Source: Micromonospora haikouensis (GTDB lineage Bacteria; Actinomycetota; Actinomycetes; Mycobacteriales; Micromonosporaceae). Taken from it: DNA of 64,000 nt. The notes under the pieces are model-generated. The model had not been told where the DNA came from and did not search any database. It saw nothing but the letters and a program-made list of their open reading frames with translations. Both the position numbers and the translations under genes were made by a program. The stretch covers positions 1-64,000 of the forward strand of contig NZ_FMCW01000007.1 of NCBI RefSeq assembly GCF_900091595.1, given 5' to 3'. Positions 8,678 through 16,511 of this stretch are shown here, piece after piece; position 1 is the first letter of the stretch; each line of letters begins with the position of its first letter.

Positions 8678-9553
8678 CTAGAGGCTGACCACGAAGAAGC
8701 AGGTGGGCAGGTTGAGCACCACCCGCTCGTAGATCTCGGCGGTCAGCGCCACCCCGGGCTCGGCGAACGTGCCCGGCGGCGGCTCGGCGAAGGAGATCAT
8801 CGACCGGCCGGCGTCGAACAGCAGCGCGCCGTGGCCGAAGTCGCCGACGATCGCCGTGCCCGGGTCGACCAGCCGGGTCCGGACGATGAACACGCCGTTC
8901 TCCTCGACGTTGCGCATCAGGGTGCCGGAGCCGAGCAGCCGGTAGTAGTCGGCCGGGTTGATGATCAGGCCGTCGGCGGTGCTGCCGTTCTGCTCCACCT
9001 CGTTGCAGGCCGACAGGATGGTGGAGCCGAACGGGCCCGGGTCGGTGAGCCGGGCGATGTCCGGCATGGTCAGCAGGCCGCCCTCGCCGCGCAGGATGGT
9101 GACGTTCTCGGCGGTGGCGAGCCGCACCACCAGGCGGTAGTTGATGAACTCGGCGAAGCTGGTCGGGTCGTCCCAGAGCCCGTCGGGCACCTGCACCCAC
9201 GCCTTCGTGGTGAAAAGCGGCGGGATGGGGGACCGGTGGAAATGGTTGGCGGCCTCCCGCCGCAGGTCCGCGCCGTCCACGGCCGGGTCGCCGGGGCGGG
9301 CGGGGCTCTCGTGCCAGTAGAACTCCTGCGGGTCGCGGGACAGGTCCACCACCTTGAGCATGTTGCGCGACGGGTAGCGCGGCTTGCGCCGGGAGCTGGT
9401 CAGGGAGTCGGTGATGGTGACGTCGTAGTCGACGCGGGTGTCGAAGCCGCCCTCGGCGAAGGCGTCGACGAAGACCTGCCCCGGCGAGAGCTGCTTGCGG
9501 CGGTCCTCGACGACCTCGGCGATGGTTCGTTTGATGACGTCGGTTCGTTGCAT
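8678..9553 (-). CDS. Predicted family 3 encapsulin shell protein (HK97 fold)
   Basis: 291 residues from the ATG at 9553. There is no signal peptide and no enzyme motif. The C-terminal half follows the HK97 major-capsid pattern: LIINPADYYRLLGSGTLM, then GVFIVRTRLVDPGTAIVGDF, HGALLFDAGRSMISF, and ALTAEIYERVVLNLPTCFFV as the closing strands. The N-terminal part (VIKRTIAEVVEDRRKQLSPG; then RKPRYPSRNMLKVVDLSRDP) would form the N-arm and E-loop. A capsid-like protein with no portal, protease or tail genes nearby, embedded among tailoring enzymes, matches what is known of family 3 encapsulins: shells predicted in natural-product clusters of actinobacteria and myxobacteria. Its role would be to enclose one or more enzymes of the operon. 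The fold call is mine by pattern; the cargo is unknown. Confidence 0.72.
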   Translation of the reverse strand: MQRTDVIKRTIAEVVEDRRKQLSPGQVFVDAFAEGGFDTRVDYDVTITDSLTSSRRKPRYPSRNMLKVVDLSRDPQEFYWHESPARPGDPAVDGADLRREAANHFHRSPIPPLFTTKAWVQVPDGLWDDPTSFAEFINYRLVVRLATAENVTILRGEGGLLTMPDIARLTDPGPFGSTILSACNEVEQNGSTADGLIINPADYYRLLGSGTLMRNVEENGVFIVRTRLVDPGTAIVGDFGHGALLFDAGRSMISFAEPPPGTFAEPGVALTAEIYERVVLNLPTCFFVVSL

Positions 9554-9585
9554 CGGGCGCACACCTTCCGGTCGGGGTCGGGTCG

Positions 9586-10431
9586 TCACTGCGCGGCGGG
9601 CTTGCGGGCGACGAACATGCCCCAGCCGAACTCGCCCCGGTCGATGGCGGCCTGGATCTCGCCGCAGGACGCGGCGAAGCCGAGGATCCACTCCCGGGCG
9701 GCCGGGTCGTCGGTCGCGGCGGCCCGCCGCCGGGCCGTCTCGCCGAGCACCCGGTACGTCTGCCGGATGTGGGTGTCGAGGCTGCGGGCGGTCAGCACCT
9801 CGAAGCCGGCGGCGGTCAGGGCCTCGGCGTACCCGTCGAGGGAGTAGCCGCCGCTCCACCGCACCCGGTCGTAGACGTGCCGGCGGGCGGCCTCGCCGAT
9901 GTCGGTGGTGGGCTGGAGGAAGTCGGTGACCGCGAGGATCCCGCCGGGGGCGAGGACCCGGTGCATCTCGGCGTGGCTGCGCGGCTTGTCCGGCACCAGG
10001 AACAACGCGTCCTGGCTGACCACGTGGCTGAAGGTCGCCGCCTCGTACGGCATCGCGGTGGCCGAGCCGTGCCGGAAGGTGACACCTGCGACGCCCCGCT
10101 CGGCGAGCTTGGCCTGGGCGAACCGGACCCGCTCGATGCTCAGGTCCAGGCCCTCGCCCCGGCAGCCGGTCTGCCCGGCGAGCCGCAGCAGGAAGTTGCC
10201 GCAGCCGCAGCCGACGTCGAGCACCGTCGACCCGGCGTCGATGCCGGCCTCTGCGGCCAGCAGGTCCGAGGTGCGGTCGGCGGCGGCGTGGTAGTCGGTG
10301 TCGGCGTCGTCGGCGAAGTAGCCGGTGTGCAGCACGCCCTCGCTGTCCCAGAAGCTGAGGTACGTCTGGGTGGTCTGGTCGAAGAACTCGGAGACGTCCC
10401 GCTCGGTGAACGTGGGGCTGGTCGTGGACAT
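9586..10431 (-). CDS. Class I SAM-dependent methyltransferase
   Basis: 281 residues from the ATG at 10431, with GGAG seven to eight bases upstream. A Rossmann methyltransferase core starts at about residue 68: motif I VLDVGCGCGNFLLRLAG, acidic motif II EGLDLSIERV, the HGSATAMPYEAATF loop and the SHVVSQDALFLVPD post-motif, then MHRVLAPGGILAVTDF. The layout resembles small-molecule C- or N-methyltransferases of the UbiE/sarcosine type. The N-terminal DQTTQTYLSFWDSEGVLHTGYF is a typical lid region. It lies between the SDR and encapsulin genes in the same operon, so it is probably a tailoring enzyme and a possible encapsulin cargo. Confidence 0.87.
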   Translation of the reverse strand: MSTTSPTFTERDVSEFFDQTTQTYLSFWDSEGVLHTGYFADDADTDYHAAADRTSDLLAAEAGIDAGSTVLDVGCGCGNFLLRLAGQTGCRGEGLDLSIERVRFAQAKLAERGVAGVTFRHGSATAMPYEAATFSHVVSQDALFLVPDKPRSHAEMHRVLAPGGILAVTDFLQPTTDIGEAARRHVYDRVRWSGGYSLDGYAEALTAAGFEVLTARSLDTHIRQTYRVLGETARRRAAATDDPAAREWILGFAASCGEIQAAIDRGEFGWGMFVARKPAAQ

Positions 10432-10488
10432 CGCGCACTCCTTCGTGCTGTGCCGCCGGCCGGCGAGGCCGCCGCCGGGATGGGGATC

Positions 10489-11319
10489 TCAGGCGTAGGT
10501 GTCTTTCCGGACGCCGGTGAGGTGCGGCAGGTCCGGTCCGGTGGCGCTCGCGCCGCCGTCGACCAGGTGCACCCCGGCGGTGACGAACGAGGCCCGCTCG
10601 CCGGCCAGGAACGCGGCCACCGCCGCGACCTCCTCGGGGCGGGCCAGCCGGCCCAGCGCGCTGTGGTGGCCCATGGCGGCGAGCTGCTGCTCGACGTCGC
10701 CGTCGTCGCCGGCGAGCCGGGCGGCGGCCCGCTCCATCGGCGGGGTGCGCACCGAGCCGGGGGCGAGCACGTTGACGGTGATCCCGTCGCGACCCACGTC
10801 CACGGCGAGGCCCTGGGCGAAGCGGACCAGCGCGGCCCGGGTCACTCCGGACAGCAGCAGCGGGGCGATCGGCACGGCGGCGGTCTCCGAGGCGACGAAG
10901 AGCAGCCGCCCCCAGCCGGCGGCGCGCAGGTGCGGCAGCGCCGCGAGGGCCAGCCCGACGGCCGGCAGCAGCACCCGGTCGACGGCGGCCCGGTAGTCGG
11001 CCGTCTCGAACAGGGTGGCCGGGCCGATCGGCGGGCTGCCGCCGCTGACCAGCAGCACGTGCGCCGCGCCGAGGTCGGCGGCCACCCGGTCGACCCAGCG
11101 GCGGGCCGCGTCGGTGTCGGTGACGTCCACGGCGGTGGCGCTGACCCGGCCCTTCGCCACCCCGGCCAGCTCCCGCTCGGCGGCGGCGAGCCGGTCGGGG
11201 TCCCGCCCGCAGATCGCCACGTGCGCGCCCTCGGCGGCGAACTCCTTCGCGCAGGCCAGCCCGATGCCGCTGGACCCGCCCGCGACCAGCGCCACCCGTC
11301 CGGTGAGCCCCAGATCCAC
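10489..11319 (-). CDS. SDR-family protein with a degenerate catalytic site
   Basis: 276 residues from the GTG at 11319, five bases after the sulfotransferase stop. The nucleotide site is intact: VALVAGGSSGIGLACA, then ICGRDPDRL and VDVTD. The active site is not. The conserved serine is in FVASETAA, but 13 residues on, where the catalytic tyrosine belongs, there is a serine, and the lysine four residues later is an arginine (SGVTR in place of YxxxK). The end is ordinary (VNVLAPGSVRTPPMERA, LVDGGASATG). It may be a non-canonical reductase, a dehydratase-like variant or a binding protein. The start has only a weakly placed ribosome site, in keeping with coupled translation in the operon. Confidence 0.82.
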   Translation of the reverse strand: MDLGLTGRVALVAGGSSGIGLACAKEFAAEGAHVAICGRDPDRLAAAERELAGVAKGRVSATAVDVTDTDAARRWVDRVAADLGAAHVLLVSGGSPPIGPATLFETADYRAAVDRVLLPAVGLALAALPHLRAAGWGRLLFVASETAAVPIAPLLLSGVTRAALVRFAQGLAVDVGRDGITVNVLAPGSVRTPPMERAAARLAGDDGDVEQQLAAMGHHSALGRLARPEEVAAVAAFLAGERASFVTAGVHLVDGGASATGPDLPHLTGVRKDTYA

Positions 11320-11324
11320 GTCTC

Positions 11325-12266
11325 CTACCTTCCGTCGGTCGGTGACAGCCGGCCCGCCCCGGCCGACCGGTAGCCGTAGCGGGTGAACAGGGGCTGGGCC
11401 AGGGCGGTGGCGGCCAGCCGGTCGGCGGCCGACAGGGTGCGCCGCCACGCCTCGTCGCTGTCGCGGATCACGGTCGGGCCGCTGCGGAACCGGTCGGGGT
11501 TGCCGGTCACCGTGTGGTTGGTGCCCAGCTCGACGGTGCGCCCGCGCACCGGGTTGCCGGCCGGGTCGGCCCCGCACAGCCGCAGCAGCGCGTCGATCGT
11601 CCCGGCCGGGTCGGCGGTGAACGACTCGTAGCGCAGCAGCGTCGACCGCTGCGGGTGCCGCCGGGTGATCGCCGCCGACGCCAGGTTGAACCCGTGCCAG
11701 TACGCGGTGCTGCGCGCCGCCGACATCGCGTAGACGTACTGCTTCGGCTCCCGCCAGGAGTGCGCCACGGCGCGCGGGTCGCGCACCAGGTGCACGTAGT
11801 AGGGGGTGATCCCGGGCAGGTGCGCCAGCAGCGCCGCCTCCCCGGGGATCTTCGTGGTGTCCACGATGGTGTGCGCGCCGGTGCGCTCGGCGACCGCCCG
11901 GTAGACCCGGCCCATCAGCTCGGCGTGGGCGCGGATCTCGCCGTCGTGCAGGCCCCGGCGCAGCACCCGCCAGGTGTGCCGGGTGCGCACCCGGGAACGC
12001 TGGCGGGCGATCACCTGTGCGGCGTGCGCGTCGGCCGACCGGCCGGCGGGCCGCCCGACGGGCAGCACCCGCGACCAGATGTCGCAGGCGGTCAGCTCCC
12101 GGCCGCAGCCGCACAGCCCGTTGACGCCCCGGCCGGTCGAGTTCTTCCACAGGAAGTGCAGCTCGCCGACGTGGAAGAAGCCGGGCACCTCGTTGAGGAC
12201 GTTGCCGATGATGGTGCTGCCGTTGCGGCACCAGCCGGTGACGCACAGGACCGTCAGGTCGCTCAT
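11325..12266 (-). CDS. PAPS-dependent sulfotransferase
   Basis: 313 residues from the ATG at 12266, which overlaps the MFS stop as ATGA. The 5'-phosphosulfate-binding loop is at residues about 11-25 (WCRNGSTIIGNVLNEVPG) and the 3'-phosphate-binding segment near 155 (YVHLVRDPRAVAHSWRE), both typical of the sulfotransferase_1/3 fold. TVELGTNHTVTGNPDRFR is the usual C-terminal substrate-side segment. A CGCG..C group near residue 53 may bind a metal. It should move sulfate from PAPS to a hydroxyl or amine of the pathway product. Sulfotransferases are recurrent neighbours of family 3 encapsulins, which supports the reading of this operon. Confidence 0.85.
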   Translation of the reverse strand: MSDLTVLCVTGWCRNGSTIIGNVLNEVPGFFHVGELHFLWKNSTGRGVNGLCGCGRELTACDIWSRVLPVGRPAGRSADAHAAQVIARQRSRVRTRHTWRVLRRGLHDGEIRAHAELMGRVYRAVAERTGAHTIVDTTKIPGEAALLAHLPGITPYYVHLVRDPRAVAHSWREPKQYVYAMSAARSTAYWHGFNLASAAITRRHPQRSTLLRYESFTADPAGTIDALLRLCGADPAGNPVRGRTVELGTNHTVTGNPDRFRSGPTVIRDSDEAWRRTLSAADRLAATALAQPLFTRYGYRSAGAGRLSPTDGR

Positions 12267-13537
12267 GCCGCGCGGGCCTCCGTCCGTTCGCTCCCGGGCT
12301 TCCCGGGCCTACCGGTGCCGCCGTGGCCGCCCGTCGGGCGGCCGATCCACGCCGCCATGGCCGCCGCCGCGACGGCGCAGGCCGCACCGACGCCGAACAC
12401 GGCCGGGTAGTCGAGGGTCGCGGCCACCAGGCCCGTCACCGGCCCCCACACCGCGAGCCCCAGATCCCAGAACGAGGTGTACGCCCCGATCGCCGCCCCC
12501 TGCCGCGTCGGGTCGGCCCGGTTCATCACCATCAGCGCCAGCGACGGGTGCAGCAGCGAGAAGCCGACGCCGGTGACCACGCCGCCGGCCACGGCGACGG
12601 GCAGGTTCGGCGCGAGCGCGACGATCGTCAGGCCGACCGCCTCGCCGGCCGCCGACCAGGCCGCCACCCGGCGGGGGCCCAGCTTGTCGGGCAGGTGGCC
12701 GATGACCAGGCGGGTGCCGGCGTACACGGCGCTGAAGCAGCTCAGCACCAGCACGCCGGAGCCGATGCCGCGCGCGTCCAGGTGCAGCACGACGAACGCG
12801 GCCAGACCGGCGTACCCGGCGGCGCCGAGGGCGAGCGCCGTGCCGGGCAGCAGCGCCGGGCGCAGCAACAGCCCACCGCCGCCCCCGGATTTCCGTTGCG
12901 CGGCGGTCCCGGGCTCTCGTTGCGCGGCGGTCCCGGGCTCCTGGGGCGCTGCGGTCCCGGGCTCACCGTGCGGCACCGGGACCAGGGCGATCAGGGCGGC
13001 GGCCAGCAGGGGAGCGGCGGCGGCGAGCGCCCAGACGGCGGTGAAGGAGACCTGTTGCAGGGTCGCGCCGAGGAAGGTGCCGGCGGAGATGCCGCCCCAC
13101 ATGCTCACCCCGTACAGGCCGATGAGCTGGCCCCGGCGGTGGTGCGGGGCGAGCGCCACCGTCCACACCGCCCCGGCGGTGAACAGGGCGGCCTCGCCCG
13201 CGCCGAGCAGCAGCCGCACCGCCACCAACGCCGGCACCGCGAGCGGCAGGAAGTAGAGCAGCCCGCCGAGGGCCGCGACGAGCGCGCCGGTGAGCATCAC
13301 CGTGCGGTGGCCGTACCGGTCGGCGAGCGCGCCGGCGACGGGCCGCACGAGCAGCGCCGTCCCGGCGGTGACCGTGACGACCAGCCCGACGACCAGGTCC
13401 CCGGCGGCGTGCCGGTCGCGCAGGAACGCCGGCAGCACCGGGATCACGGCGGTGAGGCCCAGGTAGCCGGCGAACAGCCCGCCGAAGATGCCGACCAGGG
13501 CGGGGCGCGGCACGGCGCGGGCGGGGTTGTCCGTCAT
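12263..13537 (-). CDS. MFS transporter, probable product exporter
   Basis: 424 residues and about 12 membrane helices, starting ALVGIFGGLFAGYLGLTAVIPVLP. The MFS loop 2-3 motif appears as VAGALADRYGHRTVML, and the second half carries a related IGHLPDKLGPRRVAAW. The central cytoplasmic loop contains a three-fold repeat of about eight residues (PGTAAQRE type) followed by a glycine run. It overlaps the aminotransferase gene by ATGA and the sulfotransferase gene by four bases, so it belongs to the operon and probably exports the final product or an intermediate. Confidence 0.85.
   Translation of the reverse strand: MTDNPARAVPRPALVGIFGGLFAGYLGLTAVIPVLPAFLRDRHAAGDLVVGLVVTVTAGTALLVRPVAGALADRYGHRTVMLTGALVAALGGLLYFLPLAVPALVAVRLLLGAGEAALFTAGAVWTVALAPHHRRGQLIGLYGVSMWGGISAGTFLGATLQQVSFTAVWALAAAAPLLAAALIALVPVPHGEPGTAAPQEPGTAAQREPGTAAQRKSGGGGGLLLRPALLPGTALALGAAGYAGLAAFVVLHLDARGIGSGVLVLSCFSAVYAGTRLVIGHLPDKLGPRRVAAWSAAGEAVGLTIVALAPNLPVAVAGGVVTGVGFSLLHPSLALMVMNRADPTRQGAAIGAYTSFWDLGLAVWGPVTGLVAATLDYPAVFGVGAACAVAAAAMAAWIGRPTGGHGGTGRPGKPGSERTEARAA
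12893..12964 (-). repeat. Three tandem 24-bp units inside the MFS gene
   Basis: Units at 12893-12916, 12917-12940 and 12941-12964 share TGCGGTCCCGGGCTC or a close variant; the first two differ at one base and the third is more diverged. They encode the repeated PGTAAQRE-like segment of the central cytoplasmic loop. Since 24 bases is a multiple of three, the unit number can change without breaking the frame. Confidence 0.8.
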
Positions 13538-14910
13538 CGGCCCACCGGCTCCGCCGCCCCGGCCGGCGCGACCACGGGGCCGGCCGGCCCGGTCGACGGC
13601 GGCCCGGCAGGTGCCGCGTCCCGCGCGGCAGCCACCTTGCGCACCGCCCGCACCAGGTCGTCGCAGTCCTCGGGGGTCAGGTTCGACGACAGCGGCACGT
13701 CGACGGCCTCGCGCAGGTAGCCGGCAGTGCGCGGCAGCAGCGCCCGGATCGCGTCCACGTCGTCGGTGTCGTACGCGAACCGCCAGTTCCAGAACGCGCG
13801 GACGTTGAGGTCGTCGTCGGCGCCGATGTTGCGCGCGTCGATGCCCTCCCGGCACAGCGCGCGGGCGAACCAGCCGGCGTCGCCGCCGGGCACCCGGAAC
13901 ACGAACGCCTCTCCGAGGTACGCCCCGGGGGCGACCGGCCGGCGGATCGCGATGCCCGGCACGTCGGCCAGCGCGGCGGCGACCCGGTCGTAGTTGCGGT
14001 GGAACAGCCCCAACCGCTGCGGCAGCCGGGCCATCTCGGCGCGCAGCAGCGCCGCCCGGATCTCGTCCATGCGCAGGCTGAGCAGGGGCAGGTCGAGGCC
14101 GGTCAACGGCGGCTCGGCGTCGGGGAAGTGCCGCCGCAGCCGCCCCTCGTACGCCCCGGACAGCGCCACCGCGCGGGCGAACAGCTCGGTGTCGTCGGTG
14201 ACCAGGAAGCCGCCCTCGCCGCAGTTGAGCGCCTTGTCCGACTGGGTGCTGAACGCGCCGGCCGCCCCGAACGTGCCGAGCTTGCGGCCCCGCAGCTCCG
14301 CGCCGAGCGCGGGCACCGCGTCCTCGATCAGCGGCACGCCCATCTCGGCGGCGAACGCGGCGAGGGCCTCGGCGTCGGCGGCGAAACCGCGCATGTGCAC
14401 CACGAGGATCGCCCGGATCCCCGGATGCCAGCGGCGGCGCAGGTCGTCGAGGTCCATCCGCAGGTCCTCGTCCACCTCGACGAGGAACGGCTGACAACCG
14501 GCCATGACGATCGCGCTCGGCGTGGCGACGAACGTGAACCCGGGGCAGGCGACCAGGGAACCCGGGGGCACCCGGGCCGCCATGATGGCCAGGGCGAGCG
14601 CGGCGGTGCCGCTGGACACCGCTAGCGCGTGCCGGGTGCCGAAGAAGCGGCACAGCTCGTCCTCGAACCGGCCGCACTCGGTCTCGTGCTGCGGGCGGTG
14701 GTCGTAGCGGAAGTAGAGGTGGCTGCGCACGGCCCGGCAGGCGGCCTCCTCGTCCTCGGGGTGGACGAAGACGGCACCCTTGTCGTACGTGGGCCAGGGG
14801 GTGTGCCGGACGGGTGCGCCGCCGTGCAGGGCGAGGCGGTCCTCCGGCCGATCAGGGCGCGCCGCCGGCAGTGGCCGGGGCGGCGCGGGAGCTTCGTCGT
14901 TCCCGTTCAC
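13534..14910 (-). CDS. DegT/DnrJ/EryC1/StrS-family PLP aminotransferase
   Basis: 458 residues from the ATG at 14910. The family order is clear: ALAVSSGTAALALAIMAA near residue 100, PGFTFVATPSAIVMAGCQP, the PLP phenol-contact segment PLIEDAVPALGAELRG, and the internal aldimine lysine in FSTQSDKALNCGEGG near residue 226. The C-terminus has a Pro/Ala-rich tail. Members transaminate keto-sugars or other ketones in antibiotic pathways; no sugar-nucleotide genes are seen nearby, so the substrate here may be a keto acid or cyclitol. It is the first gene of the eight-gene encapsulin operon, and the promoter should lie within the long region upstream. Confidence 0.87.
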   Translation of the reverse strand: MNGNDEAPAPPRPLPAARPDRPEDRLALHGGAPVRHTPWPTYDKGAVFVHPEDEEAACRAVRSHLYFRYDHRPQHETECGRFEDELCRFFGTRHALAVSSGTAALALAIMAARVPPGSLVACPGFTFVATPSAIVMAGCQPFLVEVDEDLRMDLDDLRRRWHPGIRAILVVHMRGFAADAEALAAFAAEMGVPLIEDAVPALGAELRGRKLGTFGAAGAFSTQSDKALNCGEGGFLVTDDTELFARAVALSGAYEGRLRRHFPDAEPPLTGLDLPLLSLRMDEIRAALLRAEMARLPQRLGLFHRNYDRVAAALADVPGIAIRRPVAPGAYLGEAFVFRVPGGDAGWFARALCREGIDARNIGADDDLNVRAFWNWRFAYDTDDVDAIRALLPRTAGYLREAVDVPLSSNLTPEDCDDLVRAVRKVAAARDAAPAGPPSTGPAGPVVAPAGAAEPVGR

Positions 14911-15265
14911 CGGCGGACTCCTCGCTCGTTCCTGACGGGTGTTCCGCCGGCTTTTCTCCGACCTGCGGAACGGTGGCCGGCGCGCGTCGTGCGGACAGAC
15001 CGAATAGCCCCACTGACGTGGGAGAATTCGTCGATCCGGAATCGCGTCAATCGCCGCCCAGTGACAGTCATGATTGCCTCGGGGGTGCGGCCCGTCAACC
15101 CGTGTCTTCGGTTCCCGGCGGGTTCCGTCCGGTCGTCGAGGAGGGGTCCGGTGACCGCCGGTCGTCGACCGTGCCGCAGTCGGCCGCTGGTGCGTCGTTG
15201 AGCTGGGCGGGCCTCCTCCGCTGCGCCCTCGCGATGATCACCCTCGGTAAGGGCTTCCCGGCGGC

Positions 15266-15298
15266 ATTGCGTGGCGGTCGGAATGCCGACCCCGCAAT
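15266..15298. promoter_or_regulatory. Two-part inverted repeat upstream of the encapsulin operon
   Basis: ATTGCG (15266-15271) pairs with CGCAAT (15293-15298), and GGTCGG (15276-15281) with CCGACC (15286-15291), giving nested symmetry around AATG. It lies about 360 bases before the DegT start. It could be an operator for the eight-gene operon; no regulator is implied by sequence. Confidence 0.35.
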
Positions 15299-15450
15299 TC
15301 CAATTCCCTAGTGGATAGGCAGCCTTTTCGCCTTCGGTTGGGCGCAAAGTTGGTCAACAGCCATCAATGGCGTGTTGTCCGAGCGGAACCGACTATCTGT
15401 CCCCACGGCGGCAGCCGAATGAATTGCCCGAGCGGCACACCCGACCAATG

Positions 15451-15498
15451 CCCCACCCCGTTCCACCCCCACCCCGTTCCACCCCCACCCCGTTCCAC
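15451..15498. repeat. Three tandem 16-bp C-rich units
   Basis: The unit CCCCACCCCGTTCCAC occurs exactly at 15451-15466, 15467-15482 and 15483-15498, followed by a partial fourth copy. It adjoins the dispersed palindrome, whose other side is G-rich, so the C-rich and G-rich flanks could extend its pairing. Confidence 0.9.
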
Positions 15499-15529
15499 CC
15501 CCACCCCACCCCCGCTCGCGCTCGCGCCC

Positions 15530-15587
15530 GTGATCAAGAGAAAAGCGTCAGAGTTGATCTCCACGATGACGCAAACCTCTTGATCAC
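15530..15587. repeat. Dispersed palindromic repeat, copy 2
   Basis: The right arm (15567-15587) is identical to the right arm of copy 1. The left arm (15530-15550) begins GTGATCAAGAG but has AAAA where copy 1 has GTTT, so the mid-stem is mismatched. The loop GAGTTGATCTCCACGA closely matches that of copy 3. Here it lies between divergent genes, so it cannot simply be a terminator. Confidence 0.85.
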
Positions 15588-15744
15588 CGGGGTGGGGGAG
15601 GGGTGTGAGGGGGTGGGGGTCAGGGTGGGGGCGGGGTTTACTGTTAAGAAAGTTTAATTTATGTTCATCGTATGCCTCCGGCGGGCGTGTCGGCCCAGCT
15701 CGGCGTGCTGCGCCGACGCCTGCCCCGAAACGAAGGAGCGTCAC

Positions 15745-16500
15745 ATGCGTCGAAGAGTCGTCCTCCCGCTGGCGTCGGCGGGGGCCGTCGTCGCCTCCCT
15801 GGCCGTCGCGGTGCCCGCCCAGGCGCACGGCTACGTGTCCGGACCGCCGAGCCGGCAGGCGCTCTGCGCCCAGGGCCGCGTCCCCGACTGCGGCCAGATC
15901 AGGTACGAGCCGCAGAGCGTCGAAGGCCCGAAGGGGCTGCGCAGTTGCAGCGCCGGTATCGGCCAGTTCGCCGTCCTCGACGACGACGCCCGGGGCTGGC
16001 CGGCCACCCAGGTCGGCAGCTCCGTCACGTTCACCTGGACCAACACCGCCCGGCACGCCACCAGCAACTGGGAATACTGGATCGGCGGCACCCGGGTCGC
16101 CGTCGTCGACGGGGGCGGGCGGCAGCCCGACGCCACCGTCTCGCACACCGTCAACCTGGGCGGCTGGTCGGGCCGGCAGAAGGTGCTCGCGATCTGGAAC
16201 ATCGCCGACACCGCCAACGCCTTCTACTCCTGCGTGGACCTCCAGGTCGGCACCGGCGGCACCCCGACGCCCACCCCGACGCCCACCCCGACGCCGTCGC
16301 CGACGAGGACGGCCACCCCCGCGCCGACCACCCCGGCCCCGCCCACCCCCGCGCCGGGCGGCACCTGGACGGCCGGTCAGGCGTACCGGGTGGGCGACCA
16401 GGTCACCTACGGCGGCGCGACGTACCGGTGCGTGCAGGCCCACACCGCCCTGCCCGGCTGGGAGCCGCCGAACGTGCCCGCCCTGTGGACCCGGCTCTGA
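15745..16500 (+). CDS. Secreted AA10 lytic polysaccharide monooxygenase with C-terminal carbohydrate-binding module
   Basis: 251 residues; the ATG at 15745 has AAGGAG seven bases upstream. A signal peptide ends at AQA-27, leaving His28 as the mature N-terminus (HGYVSGPPSRQALC). With the second histidine in TARHATSNWEYW this makes the copper histidine brace of AA10 enzymes. After about residue 172 a Thr-Pro linker (TPTPTP type) leads to a CBM5/12-like module: TWTAGQAYRVGDQVTYGG, then YRCVQAHTALPGWEP. It would oxidatively cleave chitin, or possibly cellulose, outside the cell. An AT-rich leader with GTTAAGAAAGTTTAA precedes it at 15643-15657. Confidence 0.92.
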   Translation: MRRRVVLPLASAGAVVASLAVAVPAQAHGYVSGPPSRQALCAQGRVPDCGQIRYEPQSVEGPKGLRSCSAGIGQFAVLDDDARGWPATQVGSSVTFTWTNTARHATSNWEYWIGGTRVAVVDGGGRQPDATVSHTVNLGGWSGRQKVLAIWNIADTANAFYSCVDLQVGTGGTPTPTPTPTPTPSPTRTATPAPTTPAPPTPAPGGTWTAGQAYRVGDQVTYGGATYRCVQAHTALPGWEPPNVPALWTRL

Positions 16501-16511
16501 CCCGCTGGCGG

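Larger units (their letters stand above)
14911..15744. other. Long divergent control region with repeats
   Basis: About 830 bases separate the first gene of the encapsulin operon from the LPMO gene. I found no convincing gene. It contains a dyad at 15266-15298, an AT-richer stretch around 15290-15420 that may hold the operon promoter, three 16-bp tandem units at 15451-15498, the second copy of the dispersed palindrome (15530-15587), a G-rich run, and an AT-rich leader at 15636-15664 just before the LPMO gene. Confidence 0.6.

Noticed and set aside
8678..9553. Capsid-like protein as part of a prophage
   Set aside because: No portal, terminase, protease, tail or integrase genes nearby; neighbours are metabolic enzymes in the same operon with overlapping ends.
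14907..15347. Possible 146-codon gene upstream of the DegT aminotransferase
   Set aside because: No ribosome site, no recognisable domain, and it would cover the most likely promoter region of the operon.
15364..15657. Short peptides encoded through the dispersed palindrome (VIKRxAS..ISTMxQTS type)
   Set aside because: The similarity of the peptides at 3.9, 15.5 and 59.4 kb comes from the repeat DNA, not from coding selection; frames differ in flanks and have no starts in common.
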